Assembly (NCBI GenBank): GCA_045654805.1
Contig: JAZOOD010000067.1
Span: 26,986-90,985 of the forward strand
DNA: 64,000 nt
Source: CAZNKU01 sp045654805
Lineage (GTDB): Bacteria; Bacillota; Clostridia; Monoglobales; Firm-18
Reading direction: 5' to 3'
In this document: positions 24,471 through 32,953 of the stretch, one piece after another
How positions within the stretch are numbered: position 1 is the stretch's first letter
Layout: each line of letters begins with the position of its first letter
Position numbers and translations under genes: made by a program
Notes under the pieces: generated by a model
What the model saw: the letters and a program-made list of their open reading frames with translations, nothing else
The model's database searches: none
Told to the model about the DNA's origin: nothing

Positions 24471-25025
24471 TCAGAAAAAGAATATTTTAAAACCTATTAA
24501 TATCAAAATTATACCACCGGCAATTGTAGATTTATTACCTAAAATATCACCGGATTTTTTACCTAAATACACACCACAGAATGAAATCAAAAAAGTAGTA
24601 AGACCGATAATTGATATGGGATTTATAATTTCAAATCCTTTAAATGTGGATACAAAAGTTACCCCTACCATAAGTGCATCAATACTTGTAGCAATTCCAA
24701 GTATAAAAAGTGTAACATTATCTGTTATATCCATACATTCCTCATTGTTCTTAAATATGCCGTCAAAAAGCATTTTGACGCCTATATAACCAAGTAAAAT
24801 AAGGGCTATCCATCTGTCAAATCTTTCAATGTATGCACTGAATAAAGAACCAGCTGCAAACCACCCTATAAGAGGCATAACAGCCTGAAATATACCAAAG
24901 CAAAGTGCAATCTTTAATGCATTACTGATTTTAAATTTTTTTACATTCATACAACTGGAAACTGAAACAGCAAATGCATCCATAGACAAACCGATACCAA
25001 TAAAAATTATTTCAATTATGTTCAC
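24471..25025 (-). CDS. mntP: Manganese efflux pump MntP
   Basis: Six-helix membrane exporter of the MntP family (DUF204), 184 residues. The two repeated halves each carry the conserved Asp motif: GLSMDAFAVSVSS (about 13-25) and ATSIDALMVGV (about 112-122). It protects against excess Mn2+. I see no yybP-ykoY manganese riboswitch in the short leader, but a palindrome overlies the -35 region. The gene is convergent with nifJ. Confidence 0.92.
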   Translation of the reverse strand: MNIIEIIFIGIGLSMDAFAVSVSSCMNVKKFKISNALKIALCFGIFQAVMPLIGWFAAGSLFSAYIERFDRWIALILLGYIGVKMLFDGIFKNNEECMDITDNVTLFILGIATSIDALMVGVTFVSTFKGFEIINPISIIGLTTFLISFCGVYLGKKSGDILGNKSTIAGGIILILIGFKIFFF

Positions 25026-25058
25026 ATTTTCCCCTCACAATCATTAAGCACTCAGTAG

Positions 25059-25099
25059 ATTATATCATTTTTAAGCAAAAAAATAAATATTAATATTTA
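25059..25099 (-). promoter_or_regulatory. mntP upstream region: -10 box and palindrome
   Basis: On the minus strand a TATAAT box lies at 25059-25064. A 16-bp palindrome (TAAATATT-AATATTTA, 25084-25099) covers the place of a very weak -35. This pattern suits an activator- or repressor-controlled promoter. The rest of the 25026-25241 spacer is plain AT-rich sequence. Confidence 0.4.
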
Positions 25100-25241
25100 C
25101 GACCTTTATTTTTAGTGCAAATTGCACAGTATTTTTATAAAATATTGTACACTTTTTATTTTAGATTAATAGGATTTAAAAAAAATATATCAAATATAAA
25201 TATTATAGTGTTTTTTCTAACGGAAGGGGAATGATGTAAAA

Positions 25242-27263
25242 ATGAGAAATTTTTTAACAGAGGAAATCAGAAATGTATGTATTTTAGGTAATAGTAATGC
25301 CGGAAAAACAACGGTAGTTGAGTCTATGCTTAGATTTTCAGGTGCAATAGAACGACGTGGTTCAGTTTTAGACGGAACAACTGTATCTGATTATGATGCA
25401 GAAGAAATAAAACGCAAAATCTCCATTAATACATCAGTTGTTTCATTTGAATTTGAAAATTGCAAATATAATATATTAGATACTCCCGGATCATATGATT
25501 TTGTTGGTGAAACATTGGAAGCAATAGAAGTTGCTGACGCGGCTGTTATTGTTGTAAGTGGTAAATCAGGTGTATCTGCAGGCGTTGAAAGAGCATGGGA
25601 ACTTTGTGAGAAAAGAAATATTCCAAGAATTATATTCATCAACAAAGTTGATGATGAAAGATGTAATTTCCAGGCAGTATTGGAACAGTTGAGAGAAAAA
25701 TTTGGTAAAACAGTTGCTCCATTCCAGCTACCTATTGATAACGGAGAAAAGATTATTGGTTTTGTTGATATAGTCAGAATGAGAGGTAGATTGTTCCAAC
25801 AGGATGGGCCGTTGCTTGATGTTGATATACCTGAAATTATGATGGATAAGGTTGATCCTGTCCGCAATATGATTATTGAATCAGTTGCTGAAACAGATGA
25901 AGCCTTGATGGACAGATATTTTAATGGCGAAGAATTTACTGTGGATGAAATCAAAAAGGCACTTAGAAAAGCGACTGATTCAATGGAAATTGTTCCTGTG
26001 CTTTGTGGTACTGCTTTACATAACAAAGGTGTAGGTGTATTGCTTGAATCTATTAATTCATATTTTCCATCACCGGATGATGTTGAAAATATGTATGATA
26101 TTGGTGGAAAACCATCATTATTTGTATTCAAAACTATTGCTGACCCGTTTGTTGGTAAACTTTCGTACTTTAAAGTTATGTCCGGTAAGATTACACCTGA
26201 TTCAATGCTTATAAACCTTACAACTAAGGCGCCGGAAAAGGTTGGTAAACTATGCTATGTTTTTGGTAAGAAACAGATTGAAATTAATGAACTGGTTGCA
26301 GGAGATATTGGTGCCGTTGCAAAACTTTCTGCCGCTAAAACCGGAGATACTTTAAGTTCTAATGAAAACGGAACCGTTTATACGCCAATCGACTTTCCTA
26401 AACCAAATATTTCATTAGCCATTACGCCAAAGGCTAAGGGCGATGAGGAAAAAATAAGTACTGGTATGCAAAAACTTATGGAGGAAGATTCAACATTTAA
26501 ATTTTATACAAATCACGAAACAAAGGAAATGCTTATCAGCGGTATCGGTGAAGTTCATCTTGATGTACTTAAGAGTAAGCTTAAAACAAAGTTTGGTACA
26601 GATACAGATCTTAAGGAACCAAAGGTTGCATACAGAGAAAAATTGAGAAAGTCTGTTAAGGTAGAAGGTAAGCATAAGAAACAATCAGGCGGTCATGGTC
26701 AATATGGTCATGTGTGGATTGAGTTTTCACCAACAGAGGAAGATGATTTAATCTTTGAAGAAAAAATTTTTGGAGGTTCTGTACCTAAAAATTTCTTCCC
26801 TGCAGTTGAAAAGGGATTAAAAGAATCTATACAGAAAGGTTCCTTGGCTGGATATCCCGTAGTTGGTCTTAAGGCTGTATTGGTTGATGGTTCTTACCAT
26901 GCTGTAGACTCTTCGGAAATGGCGTTTAAGATGGCTGCATCACTTGCATTTAAAAAGGCAATGGAAGAGGGTGGAGTTCAGCTTCTTGAACCTATCGGTC
27001 ACCTTGCTGTTACTGTTCCGTCTGATTTGATGGGTGATATTACAGGTGATATAAACAAACGCAGAGGACGCGTTCTCGGTATGAATCCCGGAGATAAAAA
27101 TCTTGTGGTTGAAGCTGATGTTCCAATGTCTGAAATGCATAAATATGCAACTGATTTAAGATCAATGACTCAGGGCAGAGGTGAATTTACATTTGAATTT
27201 GTAAGATATGAAATTGCTCCAAAAGATGTTGAGCAAAAAGTAGTTGCAGAATCAAATCAATAA
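25242..27263 (+). CDS. Elongation factor G-like translational GTPase (EF-G2 type)
   Basis: EF-G paralogue of 673 residues. G1 is GNSNAGKT (canonical EF-G has AHVDAGKT), G3 is DTPG and G4 is NKVD. The switch I threonine region (RGITI in EF-G) is replaced by RKISINTSVVSF. Domains II-V follow, with GIGEVHLDVL and the domain IV stretch SGGHGQYGHVWIEF. This matches the 'EF-G-like protein EF-G2' group rather than the translocase fusA, which normally sits in the str operon. The role of this group is poorly defined. It is a single-gene unit with SD GGAAGGGG and a strong terminator. Confidence 0.85.
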   Translation: MRNFLTEEIRNVCILGNSNAGKTTVVESMLRFSGAIERRGSVLDGTTVSDYDAEEIKRKISINTSVVSFEFENCKYNILDTPGSYDFVGETLEAIEVADAAVIVVSGKSGVSAGVERAWELCEKRNIPRIIFINKVDDERCNFQAVLEQLREKFGKTVAPFQLPIDNGEKIIGFVDIVRMRGRLFQQDGPLLDVDIPEIMMDKVDPVRNMIIESVAETDEALMDRYFNGEEFTVDEIKKALRKATDSMEIVPVLCGTALHNKGVGVLLESINSYFPSPDDVENMYDIGGKPSLFVFKTIADPFVGKLSYFKVMSGKITPDSMLINLTTKAPEKVGKLCYVFGKKQIEINELVAGDIGAVAKLSAAKTGDTLSSNENGTVYTPIDFPKPNISLAITPKAKGDEEKISTGMQKLMEEDSTFKFYTNHETKEMLISGIGEVHLDVLKSKLKTKFGTDTDLKEPKVAYREKLRKSVKVEGKHKKQSGGHGQYGHVWIEFSPTEEDDLIFEEKIFGGSVPKNFFPAVEKGLKESIQKGSLAGYPVVGLKAVLVDGSYHAVDSSEMAFKMAASLAFKKAMEEGGVQLLEPIGHLAVTVPSDLMGDITGDINKRRGRVLGMNPGDKNLVVEADVPMSEMHKYATDLRSMTQGRGEFTFEFVRYEIAPKDVEQKVVAESNQ

Positions 27264-27269
27264 ACTATA

Positions 27270-27297
27270 AAAGGTGTAATCTTTTGATTACACCTTT
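27270..27297 (+). terminator. Terminator after the EF-G-like gene
   Basis: A 12-bp perfect stem AAAGGTGTAATC / GATTACACCTTT with a TTTT loop, then ATTTTATTA. Confidence 0.88.
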
Positions 27298-27383
27298 ATT
27301 TTATTACTAGACATTTTTTGTGGGCAATTCGTGTATTTTGTTGACTTTTATTTCACTAGTGCTTAATAATATGAGGAAATTTT

Positions 27384-28256
27384 TCATAAGATACTTTTCT
27401 TATATGCCATAGGAGAAAATCCAACCGCTTTTTTAAATGCCCTTGAAAAAATATGAATACTTGAATATCCAAGCATATCCGATATTTCACTTATAGAAAA
27501 TTTTTCTTCTCTAATTAATTTTTTAGACTCAGTTATTTTAAGGTGTTGATAATATTCCATTGGACTTTTACCTGTATTTTCTTTAAAAATTTTGCTTAGT
27601 TGAGATTTACCTACCATGAAATTTTGACATACTTCTTTAAGTGTAATAGAAGAGTATATGTTTTCCTGCATATAGTCTTTTATAAGTTCTGTCAAGGAAT
27701 TTCCTGCAATTGAACGTGATTCCTCATTTGAATAAATATGTTCGTTAAGAGAATCCCCATTTCTTATTAATCGAATTAAAAATTCAGTAAAATAACATTG
27801 TAGAAGTTGAGTTGAGCCAAAGGGAGAAGAGTTAAAATTTAAGTTTCTTTTATCTTCATATTTATTAGGAACTCTACCCAATGCATTTTGTGCTTCCTGT
27901 AAAAAAAGAGATAGAAGAGTTTTTGACGTTTTATCAAGGGTAAAGCATTTTTTACAAAAAAAGTTCATTGCGTTGTCGTTGACAGTAAAAGATATTACAA
28001 GCATATTGTTTGAAACTCTGTTATCTGAAATATGAGCATGAACTTCGTTGGGTTCATGAAATATAACCTGACCTTGTTCTAATTCACATCCAATGCCGTT
28101 GGTTACCGCTATAACACGCCCTTTGTCAACATAAACCATTTCCCAGGAATTATGTTTTTCAGGTGAGTGTGTAAAGTCTTTACCAAATTCAAAATAATAA
28201 ATACTATTAAACCCTTCTATATTAATATCATATTTTACTGGTTGTAATTCAAACAT
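27384..28256 (-). CDS. AraC-family transcriptional regulator
   Basis: Regulator of 290 residues from the ATG at 28256 (CCGGAG SD, 8 bases away; the GTG at 28265 overlaps the SD). The N-terminal cupin-like sensor (about 1-150) contains HNSWEMVYVDKGRVIAV and GQVIFHEPNEVHAHI. The C-terminal double helix-turn-helix (about 190-290) has LKEVCQNFMVGKSQLSKIFKENTGKSPMEYYQHLKI and ISEISDMLGYSSIHIFSRAFKKAVGFSPMAYKK, typical of AraC. It is divergent from the deacetylase-kinase-deaminase-like operon across 116 bases holding a palindrome and direct repeats, so it is the likely activator of that operon, perhaps with an amino sugar as inducer. Confidence 0.93.
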   Translation of the reverse strand: MFELQPVKYDINIEGFNSIYYFEFGKDFTHSPEKHNSWEMVYVDKGRVIAVTNGIGCELEQGQVIFHEPNEVHAHISDNRVSNNMLVISFTVNDNAMNFFCKKCFTLDKTSKTLLSLFLQEAQNALGRVPNKYEDKRNLNFNSSPFGSTQLLQCYFTEFLIRLIRNGDSLNEHIYSNEESRSIAGNSLTELIKDYMQENIYSSITLKEVCQNFMVGKSQLSKIFKENTGKSPMEYYQHLKITESKKLIREEKFSISEISDMLGYSSIHIFSRAFKKAVGFSPMAYKKSIL

Positions 28257-28287
28257 TATTATCACTCCGGAAAAAAAGATAAAAATT

Positions 28288-28343
28288 TATAGACTATTGC
28301 TAAATACAAATTTATATATTTATTGTACAATAAATATAGACTA
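28288..28343. promoter_or_regulatory. Candidate AraC operator: palindrome plus direct repeats
   Basis: A perfect 24-bp palindrome spans 28315-28338 (half-site TATATTTATTGT). A 9-base direct repeat TATAGACTA occurs at 28288-28296 and 28335-28343, 47 bp apart. No good -35/-10 pair is visible toward the operon, as expected for an activator-dependent promoter. Confidence 0.6.
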
Positions 28344-28381
28344 AAGTCAAATTATAAATGAAGTTAGGAGGAATTTGAAAA

Positions 28382-29080
28382 ATGAATGTTTTAGCAATTG
28401 GTTGTCATCCTGATGATATTGAGATTGGATGTAGCGGAACTCTTGCAAAATGTGTTAAACGAGGTGATAAGGTAACTGTATGTCATATTACAAACGGGAA
28501 TATGGGTCATGAAATTATACCGCCTGATGAACTTCGTGATATGCGCATTGGAGAGGCAAAAAAAGCAGGTTCCCTTGCAGGTATTGAAGTTGTAACTTTG
28601 GATATTGGTGATTTGTTACCTAATGGTTGTGATATATCACAACGTGATAGAATTGCTGAATTAATTATTAAAGTTCAGCCGGATTTTATAATTACTCATA
28701 GCCCTAATGATTATATGCCTGACCACCGTGCAGTTTCAAAGCTTGTTTTTGATGCGAGTTTTGTTGCCAGTGTTCCGCAATATTGTAACGGTGGTAAATC
28801 TGCTGTAACACCATTGTATTATATGGATAATCTTGCCGGAGTGAATTTTCTTCCAACAGAGTATGTTGATATAACTGACGAAATTGATTTGAAAATTGAA
28901 ATGCTTGAATGTCATGAAAGTCAGCTTAAGTGGATGCGTGATCACGACCATATAGATTTTGCTGAATTTGTACGCAGTTGCTCAAGATTCAGAGGCTTGC
29001 AGAGCGGAGTACAGTATGCAGAAGGTTTTACACAGGAATATGCGTGGCCTAAGATAACAACAAGGAGATTATTGCCATGA
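28382..29080 (+). CDS. PIG-L family zinc deacetylase
   Basis: LmbE/PIG-L family metal-dependent N-deacetylase, 232 residues. Zinc ligands are recognisable: H9 and D12 in GCHPDDIEIG, and H115 in HSPNDYMPDHRA. The family removes N-acetyl groups from GlcNAc-containing substrates such as GlcNAc-inositol, diacetylchitobiose and bacillithiol precursors. No signal peptide, so cytosolic. The ATG at 28382 follows AGGAGG. It overlaps the kinase gene (ATGA). The operon context (sugar kinase, NagB-like protein) suggests it deacetylates an amino sugar; the exact substrate is unknown. Confidence 0.9.
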   Translation: MNVLAIGCHPDDIEIGCSGTLAKCVKRGDKVTVCHITNGNMGHEIIPPDELRDMRIGEAKKAGSLAGIEVVTLDIGDLLPNGCDISQRDRIAELIIKVQPDFIITHSPNDYMPDHRAVSKLVFDASFVASVPQYCNGGKSAVTPLYYMDNLAGVNFLPTEYVDITDEIDLKIEMLECHESQLKWMRDHDHIDFAEFVRSCSRFRGLQSGVQYAEGFTQEYAWPKITTRRLLP

Positions 29081-30012
29081 TGAATGTTGCATGTGTTGGT
29101 ATTCTTGTTGCTGATGTTATAGTAGACGCCGTTGAAAGTTATCCCAAAAAAGGTGAATTGCTTCCTGTAAATTCAATTACTGTACACAATGGCGGTAATG
29201 CGATGACTGCATCTATTAATCTGAAAAAACTAGGTGTTTCATCATCTATGGTTGGTAAAATCGGTAATGATATGTTTGGCACTTATTTAAAAAGTGTTCT
29301 TGAAAGCAAAGAAGTGGATATTTCTGGTCTTAAAATTGATGATAAAGTACAGACATCTGTTTCTGCTGTTATTGTTGATGGTGATGGAGAAAGGTCTTTT
29401 CTTCATTGTTGTGGTACAAATAATATTTTTTCAATAAAGGACATTGACTGGAGTGTTATAGAAAAAGCAGACCTTGTATTTGTTACTGGTACCTTCATTA
29501 TGGATACTTTTGATGGTGTTGAGACAACTGAATTTTTGAAAAAATGTAAGGATATGGGTAAGACTACTTTCCTTGATGTTTGTTGGGATGCAAATGGACG
29601 TTGGAGTAATTTGCTTGACAGCTCAATGCCGTATATCGATTTCTTTATGCCAAGTATAGACGAGGCAAGCTGTATATCGGGTGAAAAAGATGTTGATAAA
29701 ATGGCAAAGGTTTTCTTTGAAAAAGGTGTTGGAAATGTTGTTATAAAAATGGGTAGCAAAGGATGTTTCGTACAGCAAAATACTGACACGGAGGGGCAAA
29801 TATATCCTTGCTATAAAGTTAAGGCTGTTGATACTATTGGTGCAGGAGATAGTTTCTGCTCAGGTTTTATTGCAGCGTATGCCCGTGGTAAATCATTGGA
29901 TTTTTGTGCAAAATTTGCAAATGCTGTTGCAGCACATTGCGTTATGGGAAAAGGCGCAACAACGGGTATTAAATCCTATGATGAAATAATTAAGTTTATG
30001 GATGAAAAATAA
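29077..30012 (+). CDS. PfkB-family sugar kinase
   Basis: Ribokinase/PfkB carbohydrate kinase of 311 residues. The N-terminal sugar-binding motif NGGNAMTASINLKKLG (family GGxxxN) and the C-terminal DTIGAGDSFCSGF, with its catalytic Asp, are intact. It is translationally coupled to the upstream deacetylase by a four-base overlap. In this setting it may phosphorylate a free amino sugar released by deacetylation. Specificity cannot be read from sequence; 2-keto-3-deoxygluconate, fructose or nucleoside kinases share the fold. Confidence 0.9.
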   Translation: MMNVACVGILVADVIVDAVESYPKKGELLPVNSITVHNGGNAMTASINLKKLGVSSSMVGKIGNDMFGTYLKSVLESKEVDISGLKIDDKVQTSVSAVIVDGDGERSFLHCCGTNNIFSIKDIDWSVIEKADLVFVTGTFIMDTFDGVETTEFLKKCKDMGKTTFLDVCWDANGRWSNLLDSSMPYIDFFMPSIDEASCISGEKDVDKMAKVFFEKGVGNVVIKMGSKGCFVQQNTDTEGQIYPCYKVKAVDTIGAGDSFCSGFIAAYARGKSLDFCAKFANAVAAHCVMGKGATTGIKSYDEIIKFMDEK

Positions 30013-30043
30013 CAATTTTATATAATGAAAGGTGGATTTTGAA

Positions 30044-30982
30044 ATGGATTTTTTAAGCACAGTGAAGGGTAGTTTACTTGAAAACTTCTTCCCTAAGGGT
30101 TGGGACATTAAGAAAATCGACGAATGTTGTGAAAAGGGTGTTGAGAGAGAAGATTTTTGGCATAAAGATTTTCGGCCAATAGAATGTGATAATATTAATG
30201 AATTTGATACCTATATGGGTCATGAAATTGCTTTGCAGATTAAAAAAGCAAGAGACAATGGCGAAAAGCTTGCAATGATTTTGCCAGTTGGACCTATGGG
30301 TATGTACCGTTGGGCAGTATATTTCCTTACAGAGTGGAATGTGAAATGTGACCACGTTTATACTTTCAATATGGATGAATGGGCAGATGCTGAAGGTAAT
30401 ACACTACCAAGTGATAATCCTGCTTCATTTGAATACAGTATGAAACAAGCTTTTTTCGACAAGTTGGGTGAAAACACAATTCCTCCTGAACAGAGAAATT
30501 TTGCAACAAAGGAAAACTTGCCTACATATCCAGAAAAGATTGCAAAGCTTAAGGCTGAAGGTGTAAAGCTTGTTTTGGTTTTCGGTATTGGTAGAATGTG
30601 TCATATTGCATTCTGGGAACCACATTTTGCTGATGATTTTTCATCTGTTGATGAGTGGAAGAAGCAGTGCTACCGTATTGGTGCAAAACTGCATCCTCTA
30701 ACAATAGAACAGAATGCTATTACAAGCTTCAAGAGCCGCACAACACTTGTTCCTTGTACTGCAAACACAATCGGACCTGGTCTGTTTTTGCAAGCTGACT
30801 ATATTATCGGCGGTGCCGACGGTGCTTTAGGTCGTGGTATGGGTTGGCAGGGAATGAGCTTCCTTACAACATTACACTATGGACCTGATATGAATATTAC
30901 ATCAACATTTATGCCGACTTTACCGGGCAAATTGTTCTATCTTAAAGAACTAGCAGGTCCATTGACTGCAGAATGTAACTAA
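30044..30982 (+). CDS. Glucosamine-6-phosphate deaminase/isomerase-like protein
   Basis: NagB/RpiA-fold protein of 312 residues from the ATG at 30044 (SD AAAGGTGG). It is longer than classical NagB (about 240-266). Recognisable NagB landmarks are FNMDEW (NagB NMDEY, with the proton-abstracting Asp) and GIGRMCHIAFWEP (NagB GxGxDGHIAFNEP). In the latter, the catalytic His and Glu are kept but the Asp is Met and the Gly is Cys. It may be a variant deaminase or a related isomerase/aldolase on a different sugar phosphate. It closes the AraC-controlled trio and is followed by a terminator. Confidence 0.78.
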   Translation: MDFLSTVKGSLLENFFPKGWDIKKIDECCEKGVEREDFWHKDFRPIECDNINEFDTYMGHEIALQIKKARDNGEKLAMILPVGPMGMYRWAVYFLTEWNVKCDHVYTFNMDEWADAEGNTLPSDNPASFEYSMKQAFFDKLGENTIPPEQRNFATKENLPTYPEKIAKLKAEGVKLVLVFGIGRMCHIAFWEPHFADDFSSVDEWKKQCYRIGAKLHPLTIEQNAITSFKSRTTLVPCTANTIGPGLFLQADYIIGGADGALGRGMGWQGMSFLTTLHYGPDMNITSTFMPTLPGKLFYLKELAGPLTAECN

Positions 30983-31133
30983 TTTCAAAAGGCAATGTTT
31001 TAATGAAGAAAGTTATGTGAGGAGTAATCAATTGCGACGGTTATTACAACTGAATAGGGTATTTTCATTCAAAAGATAACTGAAGTAGCTTATGAATCTT
31101 GTTATTCGGGAAAAATCACTAAACTATAATATA
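30983..31133. other. Non-coding spacer after the NagB-like gene
   Basis: About 150 bases with no credible gene. A GAGGAG motif at about 31019 precedes a TTG that opens only 15 codons, probably chance. The terminator follows. Confidence 0.4.
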
Positions 31134-31168
31134 AAAAACCTGTTCCATATTATGTGGAACAGGTTTTT
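31134..31168. terminator. Bidirectional terminator between NagB-like and EamA genes
   Basis: A 14-bp stem AAAAACCTGTTCCA / TGGAACAGGTTTTT with a 7-base loop. It serves the convergent transcripts. Confidence 0.92.
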
Positions 31169-31169
31169 G

Positions 31170-32090
31170 CTATTTTTTATCAGAAAATTTATTTATTATA
31201 ACTATGCCTGTTGAAACAAGAATAAGAGCAATAATATTTTCAACTTTAAATGCCCCACTGCGTTCACTTTCGAGCAGTAATGCAGATAAAATTACACCAA
31301 ATACAGGAATCATAAAGCTGTATACTGTAACGTTTGAAACTTTGTTGTGTTTTAATATTATACCCCATAATGAATACGCTATCGCGGAAAGCAAACCTAA
31401 ATATAAAAGAACAAATACGGATTGAACAGTAAAGTTCGCTAGTTTGCCACCCATAAACAGCCCAATTAAGGTCAAAACTAAACCTCCTATAAAAAACTGA
31501 TATCCGCTTAGGGTAACTGGGTTTTCTTTTTGAGAATATTTTTTTATTAATACAGATGAAAATGCATATGATATTGTTGAAATAAATATCATCAAATCAC
31601 CAGCTAAGCCGGTTTCAAAACTCACACCATTGATATTAGAAATAATTACACCACCAAAACCTATTATACATGCTGCGATTTTAAGTAGAGTAAGTTTTTC
31701 CTGTTTAAAAATCAAGCTTGCAATTAAAATTGAAAAGAAAGCGCAGGTGCCCTCAATTAATGATGCCTTAACGCCTGTCGTAATCGAAAGACCTATGTAG
31801 AAGAAGAGGTACTGAACAAAAGTTTGAAAAAAAGCAAGTGTTCCAATATTTTTCCAAGATTTTTTTTGGGGAAACAAAAATCTCCTGTTCAATAAACTGC
31901 CAATTATAACTGTCATTATACCGGCAATCGAAAATCTTAGACCTGCAAAAAGAATCTGCGATGCTGTATCTATAATGTTAAAAAGCTCATAACCGATTTT
32001 TACAAAAGGAAAGGCACTTCCCCATAAACCACAGCATACAATAGCTATAATGCAAACAACGAATTTATTAGTCAATATATTATTTTTCAT
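31170..32090 (-). CDS. EamA/DMT-family membrane transporter
   Basis: Drug/metabolite transporter superfamily member, 306 residues with about ten hydrophobic helices in two EamA repeats (N-half motif GLWGSAFPFVKIG; C-half SYAFSSVLIKKYS and LLSAIAYSLWGIILK). Such proteins export amino acids, nucleobases or other small metabolites; the substrate is not predictable. It has a consensus promoter placed back to back with that of the pseudouridine synthase gene. Confidence 0.9.
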   Translation of the reverse strand: MKNNILTNKFVVCIIAIVCCGLWGSAFPFVKIGYELFNIIDTASQILFAGLRFSIAGIMTVIIGSLLNRRFLFPQKKSWKNIGTLAFFQTFVQYLFFYIGLSITTGVKASLIEGTCAFFSILIASLIFKQEKLTLLKIAACIIGFGGVIISNINGVSFETGLAGDLMIFISTISYAFSSVLIKKYSQKENPVTLSGYQFFIGGLVLTLIGLFMGGKLANFTVQSVFVLLYLGLLSAIAYSLWGIILKHNKVSNVTVYSFMIPVFGVILSALLLESERSGAFKVENIIALILVSTGIVIINKFSDKK

Positions 32091-32119
32091 TTTTTTACTC
32101 CTTTGTCGTAATTATTTAT

Positions 32120-32148
32120 ATTATATATACAAAATCTTTTTATGTCAA
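32120..32148 (-). promoter_or_regulatory. Consensus promoter of the EamA transporter gene
   Basis: On the minus strand TTGACA (32143-32148), 17 bases, TATAAT (32120-32125). Its -35 is only 10 bp from the -35 of the divergent promoter. Confidence 0.85.
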
Positions 32149-32158
32149 ATTATTTCGA

Positions 32159-32187
32159 TTGACACTTCTATTCACTTATGTTAGAAT
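32159..32187 (+). promoter_or_regulatory. Promoter of the RluB-like gene
   Basis: TTGACA (32159-32164), 17 bases, TAGAAT (32182-32187). Transcription from it would start near 32194, so translation must begin downstream, at 32207 or 32222. Confidence 0.85.
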
Positions 32188-32221
32188 ATATGTGTTGAAT
32201 TTTAAAATGGGGGGATTTGGG

Positions 32222-32929
32222 TTGGAACAAATTAGACTGCAGAAATTTATGGCAGATTGTGGCGTTGCCTCCAGAAGAAAATGTGAAGAAATTATTATTC
32301 AAGGAAAAGTTAAAGTTAATGGTAATAAAATTACGGAACTTGGAACAAAAGTTACTGATAATGATGATGTTACCGTAGATGGACAACCTATCAAAAAAGT
32401 TTTTAAAAAAATATATATCGCGCTGAACAAACCTGTTGGTTATATCACAAGTGTTTCTGACGAATTTGACAGACCAACGGTTATGAATCTTGTAGAAGAC
32501 GAAATACACACAAGAATTTATCCAGTTGGTAGGCTGGATTTTGACACTGAAGGTCTGCTAATAATGACAAATGATGGGGACTTGACATATAAGATTACAC
32601 ACCCCAAACATTCTATATATAAAACCTATGTTGCTACTCTTAATGATGTTCCTCATCCCAGGGATATTGAGCGTCTAAAAAAAGGTGTTGTTATAGACGG
32701 AAAAAAAACTCAACAACCAAAAGTAAATTGGCTAAAGGATAATGTTGTGGAAATCTCAATATCTGAAGGTAGAAACAGACAAGTTCGTAAAATGTTTGAG
32801 GCAATTGGATATGATGTTGTTGCTTTACAGCGAATATCTGTGGGGAAATTAACTTTGGGCAATATTCCACTTGGTAGATGGAGACATCTTAGTAGTGCAG
32901 AAATTAATTATTTAAAATCTTTGAAATAG
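32222..32929 (+). CDS. rluB: Pseudouridine synthase, RluB/RsuA family
   Basis: rRNA pseudouridine synthase with an N-terminal S4 domain (LQKFMADCGVASRRKCEEII, about 5-25) and a catalytic domain with PVGRLDFDTEGLLIMTNDG (catalytic Asp) and EGRNRQVRKMFEAIG. RluB modifies 23S U2605 (E. coli numbering). The promoter at 32159 excludes the longest frame; TTG at 32222 is 7 bases after GGGGGG and gives 235 residues, though the ATG at 32207 remains possible. Confidence 0.93.
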   Translation: MEQIRLQKFMADCGVASRRKCEEIIIQGKVKVNGNKITELGTKVTDNDDVTVDGQPIKKVFKKIYIALNKPVGYITSVSDEFDRPTVMNLVEDEIHTRIYPVGRLDFDTEGLLIMTNDGDLTYKITHPKHSIYKTYVATLNDVPHPRDIERLKKGVVIDGKKTQQPKVNWLKDNVVEISISEGRNRQVRKMFEAIGYDVVALQRISVGKLTLGNIPLGRWRHLSSAEINYLKSLK

Positions 32930-32953
32930 TGTATAAATTATTTGTTGAAAATG

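Noticed and set aside
25026..25241. Manganese riboswitch upstream of mntP
   Set aside because: The leader is short and lacks the conserved yybP-ykoY loops; only a -10 box and a palindrome are visible.
25391..26131. 246-residue minus-strand open frame
   Set aside because: Antisense shadow of the EF-G-like gene; Ser/Thr-rich composition typical of reverse translation.
30983..31133. Possible small gene after the NagB-like gene (TTG behind GAGGAG)
   Set aside because: The frame is only 15 codons with no recognisable feature.
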